A DNA stretch of 57,823 nucleotides from Nonlabens dokdonensis. GTDB taxonomy: Bacteria > Bacteroidota > Bacteroidia > Flavobacteriales > Flavobacteriaceae. The translations under genes and the position numbers were made by a program. Shown piece after piece: positions 46,003 through 55,117 of the stretch (positions within the stretch are counted from its first letter, which is position 1; every line of letters starts with the position of its first letter). Below the pieces are notes generated by a model that had not been told where the DNA came from, made no database searches, and was given only the letters and a program-made list of their open reading frames with translations. Location: the NCBI RefSeq assembly GCF_002162835.1, contig NZ_MAAX01000108.1, positions 1-57,823 of the forward strand, read 5' to 3'.

Positions 46003-46605
46003 ATGAAAACCATTTATCTACTTCTCATAGTATTACTTGCCACAGCCTGCGACAGCGACGACGCACCATCTCAAGAAAGTTTATTACCACCCATAACCAT
46101 GACAGGAGAAAACACCTTTGGTTGTTTGATCGATGGCAAGTTTTTTAGACCTAGAGATGGAAATGGAAATTTTACCAGTACGAATAGAGGAATGAGAGTA
46201 AGACAAACGGAAAATGTTAATATAGAGCTAGATGCGAGAGATTTTAAAAGTGATAGGACTTCAAACATTTTGATTCACTTAGAAAATTTAAATCTAAATG
46301 GTGTAGGTGTCTATACTCTTGGTGAATCTAATGGATTAACGGGAATAGACGGTAACGACAATAACTATATTCATTGTAGAATTTGGAATGATGAAACTAA
46401 CAGTTATGAAGGATATGTTTCCTACACAAATTCAGGATCTGTAGAAATATCTTACATTAATTTTATACAGGACGAAGAAAATATAAGGAGTGGTACTTTT
46501 GAAACAAGATTAGTTAATATTATTAACCCTCTAGATACTATAAAAGTTGAGTTAGGTCGATTTGACTTAGAAAGTTATTCATTAAGAAATACAACATTTA
46601 ATTAA
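46003..46605 (+). CDS. Lipoprotein, copy 2 of the tandem cassette
   Basis: A 200-residue lipoprotein with short signal MKTIYLLLIVLLATAC (Cys16). The mature protein begins DSDDAPSQESLLPPITMTGENTFGCLIDGKFFRPRDGN, nearly the same as copy 1, then diverges, with conserved N-glycine/Asn-rich strands such as NLNGVGVYTLGESNGL. Function unknown; likely surface lipoprotein partner of the hydrolase encoded next. It shows the ancestral form of the signal, without the repeat insert in copy 1. Confidence 0.8.
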   Translation: MKTIYLLLIVLLATACDSDDAPSQESLLPPITMTGENTFGCLIDGKFFRPRDGNGNFTSTNRGMRVRQTENVNIELDARDFKSDRTSNILIHLENLNLNGVGVYTLGESNGLTGIDGNDNNYIHCRIWNDETNSYEGYVSYTNSGSVEISYINFIQDEENIRSGTFETRLVNIINPLDTIKVELGRFDLESYSLRNTTFN

Positions 46606-46677
46606 ATAATGCTCCTAGAACCAAAGTCAAATAATTTTTAATAATCAACATCAATCAATTATTAAACTTCCAAATTT

Positions 46678-49600
46678 ATGAAAAAAATTATTCTAAGCAT
46701 CTGGATATTGCTATCGTTAAGTAATGTCATGTCGCAAAACCCAGAAGCTACTCTTGACGACGCTTTGCAAAATGTAAATCAGAGCACTGTGACTAGCGGT
46801 ATAATATATGAGCGTACCATGCAACTAGCTAACCTATACAATTTCAATAGAGAAGAAGGTTTTAACACAGCAAACTACAAATATTTTAGACAAGCGTTAT
46901 TAGAAATGCATAATGCGAGTAACAAAAATTTATTTGTTAACATAGATCAACTGGACGGGCAACTAGAACAAGAAGCTCAAAATATAGTACCTATAGGTAT
47001 TTTGAATACGGACTTTCAGTTGCTAAATTATAACATGGATAATGAGACTTTAGGTGGTTTATTATATAATGAAGACACTAAGCGATTTTCTCAAATTAAT
47101 GGTAGACCACCATTTTATACCTTGCATACGACAGTTATTGCACCGCTTAAAAAAGCAGTGGAAGGAAACAATGTTACCTATAAGCTCAACATCAATTATT
47201 TGTTTCAAAATCAGCAACAAAAGATCAAGACTTTATCCGCAGATTTTGGTGATGGCGTTAACCGAACGTTAATTACTAATCAACAACTTATTTCTCAAAA
47301 TATTACAGTTCCTTATGCTACTAGTGGTGTTAAAACTGCCACTTATCAAGTTACTTATGAAGATAACAGTTCGCTTACTACTTATTCTACGCTATATTTT
47401 AAGAAAACGCAAGGTCTACAAAAGAGTATCGGATTGCTGTGCGCTGGTACACAAGGATTAGGAACTACAAAAAATGATACTTTACAGGCTGATATTTCTT
47501 TTCAAGGCTATAATAATGATCCATCAGATCCTAATCGAGATCCAACCATTAAAGCAAAAATTCAATACCGCACCTATTTTGCAAATAGTAACTCTAGTGG
47601 TGTCGTTAATAGTCCTATTATCATTTTAGATGGCTTTGATCCAGGCGATAAACGTAAAATAGAAGATTGTGATTGTGAAAATGATGCTGACTGTCTGAGC
47701 GTTAATTTGAATAGTGACGGTAGCTTTAACGGTGATGATTATAGGAGTATAGTTGATTTGCAAAATTATCAAGATAATTTAGGGTTTACTCAAAATGTAT
47801 TAAATTCTTTAAGAGAACGAGGCTTTGACGTGATCATCGTTAACTTTCCCACTTACAAGACAGATGATTTAAACACTCCAGAAGTTATTCTCGATGAAGT
47901 AGAGATAGATGGTGGTGCTTATTATATAGAAAGTAATGCCTTTGCATTAGTTAAATTATGACAGGAAACCAGAGATTTACTGGCTGCTAATGGAAGCGAT
48001 AAAAAAATAAAACTTATAGGTCCAAGTATGGGTGGGCAAATCGCAAAATATGCGCTTTCTTATATGGAAAAGCAAGAACAAGATACAGGAAATAGTGCCG
48101 TTTGGGATCACAATGTATCTCACTATGTGAGTTTTGACAGTCCACATTTAGGAGCAAATATACCTCTAGGAGATCAGGCTTTACTTTACTTATTGAGCGG
48201 CGAGTCTGCTGCTGCAAAAGAATTTTATGAAGAAGAACTTGCTAGCCCAGCCTCTAGGCAGCAATTAATAGAATTTCATCAACCTAAAATGGTAGATGTT
48301 TTAGGCATGCAAGTTCCTAGTAATTCACAAGTTCAACAATCACTTCTCAATGCTAGAACAATATCACAAGGCTTTTCACAAAATCATGGGGATGATTTTT
48401 TCAAATACACTATAACAACCAATTCAACAATGGGGTTTCAGGTTCCAATGGTTTTCCTTTAAAAACTGTTAATCTTGCCGTAGTAAATGGTTCTTTATCT
48501 GGTAGTACTCTAACAGATTATGTGGAAGATGAACGAGCTTATCATTTTGGAAATGATAGCCAGCGTGTTTTTAACGCAACTGCTCATGCAAGAGTTAAAA
48601 TTGATTTACCTATAGAAAATATAGTATTTAGAGTTCAAGTAGCTAGTTTAGATTCACATTTTATGCCTTCATCAGGAAGTTCTGATAAGAAAATCGCTAG
48701 ATTTTCTAATATTCGTTCTTCTGAAAAAGTGACTAAAGCGCCTAACTTCAATAATAGAGGGAACATGGATAATGTTTCAGGTGGTTACTTTGATGTTCAA
48801 GGTCAGATTCAAAGTTCTGTTGAAGGTGGACCACCACCATTTAACACAGTTAACCACATTCCCCTTTTACCTTCTGCTCAAGGTTTTCTTTACTCGCAAC
48901 TTCATTTATTTGGAGCAAATGCAAGCGGAGAATACCGTTTTAGCGACGGTAATAACCCTATCAATTCATTCATACCTACTTTTTCAGCTATGGCTCATTT
49001 AAATCCAGATCAAGATTGGAGCAATCCTTTAAGTTTTAATCTGACTTGCGAGTCAAATACCCTAACACCTTTTGACAGTTATTACGGTGAGAGTTTAAAT
49101 ACGGAACATGTTAGTTTTAATCAGAAAAGTATAGATTGGTTGCTAGGTAATTTTGCCTTGGATGTTGGAGATGTTTTAGAACCAGTTTTCCCTATTGATA
49201 CTGCTAGCTTTTCTAGTCCAGACACCATGTGTGTAGGTGATATTGTAACTATAGGATTTGAAGATGAGTGTAAAGTGGCAAGTGCTCCTACTTATATTGT
49301 ACATAGCGATAATTTAAGAATAGTTTCTCAAAATGGATATTCTGCTCAGGTAGAAGCCCTATCAAATGGTGTAGGCTATATACAAGTAAATATCAGTAAT
49401 AGCGTAGGTCCTTCACAAGGATTCGGTCGTCAAATTCATGTGGGTACTCCTAATTTAGATAATGCCTTTGTTACTGAAATTGATTCAAGTACATTTTTAT
49501 CTCTTTATCCACCTAATAATTTTTGTGATCTGGTAGCATTAAGAATAGATGGGATAGAACGATTTGATTTAGTGGATGAAATTGAAATGCAAAAATTACC

Positions 49601-50105
49601 CACATCTATAGCTTACTGGGATGGAGATCAAAGAACAGGAAGAGATAATACCGTAGGCATTTACCCTAATTGTAATGAACTATTTAGATTTCAAGTTAGA
49701 GCTAGAAATGCTTGTGGATGGTCAGAATGGGTAGAATTTGTAAAAGATATAGACGGTTGCGGTAACGACTGCTCTTCCACAAGTTCAAGCAATATCGTAA
49801 GTAACAATTTCATTATTTCTCCTGTACCAGCGAGTACCATTATTGCAATAGATATGATTCAAGATCCACAATGGACATTCTATACCAAGGCATGTAGTGA
49901 TGGCATTGCAGATGTAGGTGGAACAACCCATTGTACCTATTTTGTGAGTATTCAATTATATGACTTTAGCGGTAATCAGGTTTTGAACATTTCTCATCAT
50001 GAGTTAGGGACATCATTCGATATTTCTCATTTAACAACTGGTACTTATGTAATGCACGTTTCTCATGGCGGGCAAACTGAAATACACCAAATACCTATAA
50101 ATTAG
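46678..50105 (+). pseudogene. T9SS-secreted alpha/beta hydrolase (lipase-like), broken by a stop and a frameshift
   Basis: Read through, this would be about 1140 residues. It has a signal peptide ending VMSQ, an N-terminal domain, PIIILDGFDPGDKR (hydrolase fold start), the nucleophile elbow GPSMGG (Ser450), VSFDSPHLGANIPLG, and a T9SS tail near the end (FIISPVPASTIIAID to IHQIPIN). An in-frame TGA at 47959-47961 interrupts between ALVKL and QETRDLL; Trp (TGG) is the simplest ancestor. A one-base loss in the T6 run near 48395 then shifts the frame; one added T would restore GDDFFQIHYNNQFNNG. Either the gene is decaying, or the sequence has two errors. The three pieces are 46678-47961, 47962-48462 and the remaining frame to 50105. 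Confidence 0.85.
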
Positions 50106-50120
50106 AACAATATATTTTCT

Positions 50121-50155
50121 GAAGCCTCTATTATTTTGCAATAGAGGCTTCTTTA
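50121..50155 (+). terminator. Terminator after hydrolase gene
   Basis: Perfect 12-bp stem GAAGCCTCTATT with AATAGAGGCTTC, then T-rich tail, 16 bp after the stop. Confidence 0.88.
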
Positions 50156-50179
50156 TTTTAATATGTTGTTTGTTGATTC

Positions 50180-50195
50180 CTCTTTCGTGAAAGCG
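50180..50195. repeat. Degenerate iterated palindrome
   Basis: CTCTTTCGTGAAAGCG, two mismatches including one in the CGCG core; in the spacer before feoA. Confidence 0.7.
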
Positions 50196-50290
50196 AGATA
50201 GATCAACCTTCATACTTCTTTAACAACATATATTTTACCAAACCATAATCATGGCTTACTTTTGCTTATTCAAATTTATTCTAAATAAGA

Positions 50291-50521
50291 ATGAGTAACA
50301 CCATTGCACATCTTAAACGTGGGGAAACAGCTATTATCAAAGAATTTGATGAAATCGATGTTCCTTTAAAATTATTAGAAATGGGGTGTTTACCTGGTAA
50401 TCGTGTTACCATGATGCAATCTGCTCCATTTAAAGATCCTATTTATCTAGATATAAACGGGACACATCTAGCCATAAGAAGAGAAACAGCAGTAAAAATA
50501 AGCGTGGAACGTCATGGGTAA
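50291..50521 (+). CDS. feoA: Ferrous iron transport protein A
   Basis: A 76-residue FeoA (SH3-like) protein with GETAIIKEFDEIDVPLKLLEMGCLPGNRVTMMQSAP. It is required for FeoB function in other bacteria. Its 3' end overlaps feoB by 8 bp. No clear Fur or DtxR site was found. Confidence 0.95.
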   Translation: MSNTIAHLKRGETAIIKEFDEIDVPLKLLEMGCLPGNRVTMMQSAPFKDPIYLDINGTHLAIRRETAVKISVERHG

Positions 50522-52634
50522 ATCAATTAATGTTTCTCTAATCGGTAACCCTAATACTGGTAAAACATCGCTTTTTAATAGACTTACTGGTTTAAACCAG
50601 CAAGTAGGAAACTATCCAGGTATTACGGTAGAGAAAAAAGAAGGCGTTTGTAAAATAGACCGCAGTCTTAAAGCTCATATTCTAGATTTACCTGGTACGT
50701 ATAGTTTAAATACTACCTCGATAGATGAGAGTATAGTGGTAGAAACACTTCTCAATAGAAATTCAAAGGACTTTCCAGATGTTGCCGTAGTGGTGTCTGA
50801 CATTGAGAATCTAAAAAGAAATCTTCTTGTTTTTACTCAGATTAAAGATCTTGAAATTCCTACCATTCTAGTCATCAATATGGCAGATCGTATGGAGCGC
50901 AAAGCGATCTCTCTTGATATTGATTTGATGCAAAAAGAACTCAATACAAGTGTTGTTCTAGTAAGTGCTCGCAAAAACCAAGGAATTGATGAGTTAAAAA
51001 AAGCGATTGCAAATTACAAACAACTCACAACAGAGCCTTGTATGAATGCTTCTGTCATCGATACAGAATATTTCAATACACTTAGAAATACATATCCTAA
51101 TCAGCTGGTTTACAAATTATGGCTGGTGATCACCCAAGATGTAAACTTTGGGAAACTAGACCGCAATAGAGATATAGAAGACTTAAAAAAGCACAAGTTT
51201 GATATAAAGTCTGAGGCCGATCTTAAGAAAATGCAACACAAAGAAACCGTGGTGCGCTATCAGTTCATAAACGGTCTGCTTAAAAAAGTCCTAACTGTTG
51301 ATAAAGTAAATGCAAAAGATTTAAGATCAAGACTGGATCGTATTTTACTTCATAAAGTCTGGGGTTATTTAATATTCTTTTTTATCCTCCTACTTATTTT
51401 TCAGGCCATTTATGACTGGAGCACCTATCCTATGGACTGGATAGATGGGACATTTGCTAGTATAAGCTCTTGGATCAATAGTACATTCCCAGCAGGACCA
51501 TTTACAGATTTGTTTGCAGAAGGTATTATTCCGGGCTTAGGTGGCATCGTTATTTTTATTCCTCAAATCGCTTTCTTATTTCTGTTTATAGCTATACTCG
51601 AAGAAAGTGGTTATATGAGTCGCGTGGTTTTTCTCATGGATCATATTATGAAACGATTTGGTTTAAGTGGTAAAAGTGTTGTGCCACTAGTATCAGGGAC
51701 CGCTTGTGCCATTCCGGCTGTTATGGCGACTAGAAATATTGAAGACTGGAAAGAACGATTGATCACTATTCTGGTAGTTCCTTTTACAACATGTTCTGCT
51801 CGATTGCCGGTTTACTTGATCATTATCGCATTAGTAATTCCAGATGAGCGCATTTTAGGAGGTGCATTTAACATGCAAGGACTTACTTTAATGTTATTGT
51901 ACTTATTAGGTTTTGGCGCGGCTATATTCTCTGCTTGGGTATTGAATAAGGTGTTACCTATAAAACGCAAAGCATTTTTTGTAATGGAAATGCCTGCTTA
52001 TAAGCTGCCTATGTTTAAAAATGTAGCCATCACTGTTATAGAAAAAACCAAAAGCTTTGTAGTAGGAGCAGGAAAAATAATCATGGCGATTTCTATCGTT
52101 TTATGGATTCTTGCAAGTTACGGCGTAGGCGACCAGTTCAACGGAGCCGAGCAAATCGTTACAGAAAAATATGCCAGTCAAAATTTAAGTCAGGAAGAAC
52201 TCGATCAAAAAATCGCTTCTCATGAACTAGAATACAGTTTTATAGGTTACATAGGTAAAGGAATTGAGCCAGCGGTAAGACCATTAGGTTATGATTGGAA
52301 AATAGGAATTGCTATTGTAAGTTCTTTTGCCGCTCGTGAAGTTTTTGTAGGTACTCTTGCGACCATTTATAGTGTAGAAAGCGATGGTGAAGAAGAGCAA
52401 ACTATAAAAAATCGTATGGCAGCAGAGACTAATCCTATTTTAGGCGGCCCATTATTTAATTTTGCCAGTGGTATATCGTTGCTGCTTTTCTATGCATTTG
52501 CTATGCAGTGTATGAGCACGCTTGCTATCGTAAAACGAGAAACCAATAGCTGGAAATGGCCAGCAATTCAATTTTTATTCATGACCGCAGCTGCCTATTT
52601 TGCAGCACTAGGTGCTTTTCAAATTTTGAAATAA
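50514..52634 (+). CDS. feoB: Ferrous iron transport protein B
   Basis: A 706-residue GTPase-linked Fe(II) permease. GTPase motifs: GNPNTGKTSLFN (G1), DLPGTYSL (G3), NMAD (G4). The C-terminal transmembrane part carries VVPLVSGTACAIPAVMATR and TTCSARLPVYL (the Cys-containing gate), with typical AARE-x-FVGTL. It overlaps feoA, and is followed by the feoB-associated peptide with 1-bp overlap. Confidence 0.97.
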   Translation: MGKSINVSLIGNPNTGKTSLFNRLTGLNQQVGNYPGITVEKKEGVCKIDRSLKAHILDLPGTYSLNTTSIDESIVVETLLNRNSKDFPDVAVVVSDIENLKRNLLVFTQIKDLEIPTILVINMADRMERKAISLDIDLMQKELNTSVVLVSARKNQGIDELKKAIANYKQLTTEPCMNASVIDTEYFNTLRNTYPNQLVYKLWLVITQDVNFGKLDRNRDIEDLKKHKFDIKSEADLKKMQHKETVVRYQFINGLLKKVLTVDKVNAKDLRSRLDRILLHKVWGYLIFFFILLLIFQAIYDWSTYPMDWIDGTFASISSWINSTFPAGPFTDLFAEGIIPGLGGIVIFIPQIAFLFLFIAILEESGYMSRVVFLMDHIMKRFGLSGKSVVPLVSGTACAIPAVMATRNIEDWKERLITILVVPFTTCSARLPVYLIIIALVIPDERILGGAFNMQGLTLMLLYLLGFGAAIFSAWVLNKVLPIKRKAFFVMEMPAYKLPMFKNVAITVIEKTKSFVVGAGKIIMAISIVLWILASYGVGDQFNGAEQIVTEKYASQNLSQEELDQKIASHELEYSFIGYIGKGIEPAVRPLGYDWKIGIAIVSSFAAREVFVGTLATIYSVESDGEEEQTIKNRMAAETNPILGGPLFNFASGISLLLFYAFAMQCMSTLAIVKRETNSWKWPAIQFLFMTAAAYFAALGAFQILK

Positions 52635-52765
52635 TGTACATCGCACAAACGATATTAGTAGTTTTAATAGCTGTTTCAGCACTTGTTTGGTTGTTTAGAA
52701 AATTCTTGTTCCCTAGTAAATACAACTCCTCAAACTGTGGTGATGGAGATTGTGGCTGTCATTAA
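52634..52765 (+). CDS. FeoB-associated Cys-rich membrane protein
   Basis: A 43-residue peptide starting at the TAATG overlap with feoB: one membrane helix (MYIAQTILVVLIAVSALVWLF) and a C-terminal Cys cluster (NCGDGDCGCH). This small third gene is typical of Bacteroidota feo operons and replaces FeoC. It is too short to be called in long frames, where an upstream in-frame start inside feoB would be wrong. Confidence 0.88.
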   Translation: MYIAQTILVVLIAVSALVWLFRKFLFPSKYNSSNCGDGDCGCH

Positions 52766-52779
52766 AGTAAGTGTTGATC

Positions 52780-52844
52780 TCGCTTTCTATTTTCTTTTTT
52801 GAAAATAGAAGTTTATGCTGAACTTGTTTCAGTACGAAAGCGGA
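52780..52844. repeat. Split iterated palindrome with 47-nt insert
   Basis: The left arm CGCTTTC (52781-52787) and right arm CGAAAGCG (52835-52842) of the palindrome are separated by 47 nt. The insert begins a perfect hairpin with the left arm (TTCTATTTTC - GAAAATAGAA, 52785-52810) and contains TGCTGAAC-TTG-TTTCAGTA, resembling another dispersed repeat. Lies in the spacer before murI. Confidence 0.7.
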
Positions 52845-52926
52845 ATAAAAAATCACCTCTCTTGAGGCATGTGAATAAATAGAATCATATTGCAGTGCAG
52901 TCACCTTTTCTCTTATTTTTACAACT

Positions 52927-53712
52927 ATGAATAAGAATCCGATAGGTTTTTTTGACTCTGGAGTAGGCGGCACAAGCGTGTGGAAAGAGGTAATAGAACT
53001 GTTACCTCATGAAAATACCATTTACCTAGCCGACTCGAAACACGCGCCTTACGGGCGTAAGTCTAAAGAAGAAATCATTGCGCTATGTGTAAAAAACACT
53101 GAATACTTACTTAACCAAAACTGTAAAATCATTGCAGTGCCTTGTAATACCGCTACTACAAATGCGATTAGTTACTTGCGCGCTAATTATGATGTACCGT
53201 TTATAGGGATAGAACCAGCTATAAAGCCTGCGGCGCTCAAAAGCGACACAAAAAAGATAGGAATTCTTGCTACTAAAGGAACCTTATCTAGTGAGTTATT
53301 TAATAAAACTCAAAAAGAGTTTACTCAAGATGTGAACACCATTGAAATAGTAGGTACAGGAATCGTTGAGCTCATTGAAGCTGGGAAAAAAGACTCTCAA
53401 GAAATGTATGACCTGCTTATTAAAATCACAGAACCGTTCATGATTTCTGGAATAGATTATCTGGTTTTGGGATGCAGTCACTATCCGTATATTAAAGATC
53501 GGTTACAAGAATTGTTACCAAACAGAGTGCGTATTATAGACTCTGGAGCAGCAGTAGCAAGACAAATGCTCAACGTTTTAAAATCTAAAAATTTATTGAA
53601 TGTAAGTGAAAAGCCTGGTGAGCATGTGCTTTATTCTAATTTACAAGTACAAACACTTGATTCTTTAACTAGCGAGGTTGCTAACAGAAAAGTGTATTTA
53701 CTAGATTTCTAG
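52927..53712 (+). CDS. murI: Glutamate racemase
   Basis: MurI makes D-glutamate for peptidoglycan. The 261-residue protein has GFFDSGVGGTSVWKEV (first Asp/Ser), PCNTATTNA (Cys) and LVLGCSHYPYIK (second Cys), the two catalytic cysteines. It is monocistronic; convergent with the LytTR regulator gene. Confidence 0.96.
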   Translation: MNKNPIGFFDSGVGGTSVWKEVIELLPHENTIYLADSKHAPYGRKSKEEIIALCVKNTEYLLNQNCKIIAVPCNTATTNAISYLRANYDVPFIGIEPAIKPAALKSDTKKIGILATKGTLSSELFNKTQKEFTQDVNTIEIVGTGIVELIEAGKKDSQEMYDLLIKITEPFMISGIDYLVLGCSHYPYIKDRLQELLPNRVRIIDSGAAVARQMLNVLKSKNLLNVSEKPGEHVLYSNLQVQTLDSLTSEVANRKVYLLDF

Positions 53713-53718
53713 GAATGA

Positions 53719-54453
53719 TTATCTAAAATACTCAAACAATCCCAACTTCTTACTTGGACTAACTGGCAACTCTACTTTTCCTAATAGTACACTGCCGCCT
53801 TTTCCTTTTTTATAAGCCGTGACGTGAGAAACATTAATCAAATGAGATTTATGAATACGCGCAAAACCTTTATCAGATAACATATCATCAAAATGTTTCA
53901 AAGTTTTAGAAACCAGTTTTGTATCGTTTTCTAGATAAATATGTGTGTAATTATCGTCTGCACTACAATAAATAATGTCTTTGATAGGCAAGACTTCAAA
54001 ACCTTCTTGAGTAGGAATGGTGATCTTATCAGTAAGTTGTGAGCTGTTTTCTTCTTTGATACTTAAATCTACGTTCACCTCACTTTCTCGTGTTTTTATC
54101 GCTTGTACTATTTCTACTGCTTTGATCAACTCATCTATGTCAATAGGCTTAGTCAGATAATAAGCCGCCTGCTGATTAAGCGCATCTTTTGCATACTGGT
54201 CATAAGCAGTAACAAAAACGGTTTCAAAGGTTCTATTAGGTAATTTGTCTAGCAAATCAAACGCAGTACCAAAAGGCATTTCTACATCTAGAAAAACCAA
54301 ATCCACCTCAGTATGTTCAAGAATTTTAAAAGCCTCATCTACATTAGTCGCTTCATTCAATACGCTAACGTCCTTGCAATATTTGGCAATATAGTTCTTC
54401 AAGATATCTCTAGATATTTGCTCGTCTTCTACAATTATGGCGTTTAGTTTCAT
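53719..54453 (-). CDS. LytTR-family response regulator
   Basis: A 244-residue regulator: receiver domain (1-120; acidic VEDE, phosphoacceptor in LVFLDVEMPFG, Thr/Lys pair VTAYDQYA and YLTKPID) and C-terminal LytTR DNA-binding domain (about 145-244, with IYCSADDNYTHIYLENDTKLVSKTLKHFDDML). The likely start is MKLNAIIVED at 54451-54453; an earlier ATG would add 25 residues with no receiver-like content. It is the last gene of a three-gene unit with the sensor kinase at 55118 and the small secreted protein at 54458. Confidence 0.92.
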   Translation of the reverse strand: MKLNAIIVEDEQISRDILKNYIAKYCKDVSVLNEATNVDEAFKILEHTEVDLVFLDVEMPFGTAFDLLDKLPNRTFETVFVTAYDQYAKDALNQQAAYYLTKPIDIDELIKAVEIVQAIKTRESEVNVDLSIKEENSSQLTDKITIPTQEGFEVLPIKDIIYCSADDNYTHIYLENDTKLVSKTLKHFDDMLSDKGFARIHKSHLINVSHVTAYKKGKGGSVLLGKVELPVSPSKKLGLFEYFR

Positions 54454-54457
54454 GGGT

Positions 54458-55072
54458 TCATTCTGTTTTCCAAATGTTAAATTCTTCTCTGACAATTTGT
54501 AATATCTCACACATGAATTGTAATTCATCTACTTCTGGATACTCTTCTAAATAGTAATCTGGACTACTGTAGCTAAAAGAATTGTTCCGATTGTGGGCTC
54601 TGACCTGAACATAAAAAATTTTTCCGTCAACCGTAGTTGAAAATGTACTTGACGCGTAGTATTTTTTAAAAGCTTTTCCTCTCTTATCTATTCCTTCATC
54701 AATTATTATGTCATTTCTTTTCTCTAGTTTCCAATTTATTTTACTCATTGTCGGTAAATCAAGAGCATAGCTTCTTATAAAATTTTGAAACACAAAATCA
54801 GAATCACTTATAGGTATCAACTGCCTTTTTATGACTTGAGGTTCTAAACCATTAAAATGTTCATAAAAGTGAGAAGACCATTTATCAGAGTCATCTTTGA
54901 ACATTACAAATACAGATGAGTAAGTAGTGGTGCCTCCACCTTGATAAATACGGATTTCAGATTTGTGGGATAAGGAATCAGGTATCTTTAAATCTGAGTT
55001 TATTTCACTCACGTTTTGTCCCATGAGGATTGACGTACTTAAAATAGCCATTATAATTTGTATTGTTTTCAT
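54458..55072 (-). CDS. Secreted protein between sensor kinase and regulator
   Basis: A 204-residue protein with signal peptide (MKTIQIIMAILSTSILMGQN). No known domain is recognised; it has IRIYQGGGTTTYSSVFVMFKDDSDKW and STFSTTVDGKIFYVQVRAH. It sits 4 bp from the regulator gene and 45 bp from the kinase gene, so it is co-transcribed with both and may act in signal sensing. Confidence 0.75.
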   Translation of the reverse strand: MKTIQIIMAILSTSILMGQNVSEINSDLKIPDSLSHKSEIRIYQGGGTTTYSSVFVMFKDDSDKWSSHFYEHFNGLEPQVIKRQLIPISDSDFVFQNFIRSYALDLPTMSKINWKLEKRNDIIIDEGIDKRGKAFKKYYASSTFSTTVDGKIFYVQVRAHNRNNSFSYSSPDYYLEEYPEVDELQFMCEILQIVREEFNIWKTE

Positions 55073-55117
55073 AACTACAACTTTTTAAAGATATACTGCA
55101 AGTCGGTCGTCCACATC

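Noticed and set aside
47959-47961. TGA in the hydrolase gene as a selenocysteine codon
   Set aside because: A second lesion (frameshift) lies downstream, no selenocysteine-insertion hairpin was seen, and the position does not look catalytic.
50274-50286. Inverted repeat ATTTA-TTC-TAAAT before feoA as a Fur/DtxR operator
   Set aside because: Arms are only five AT-only bases and match no known consensus well.
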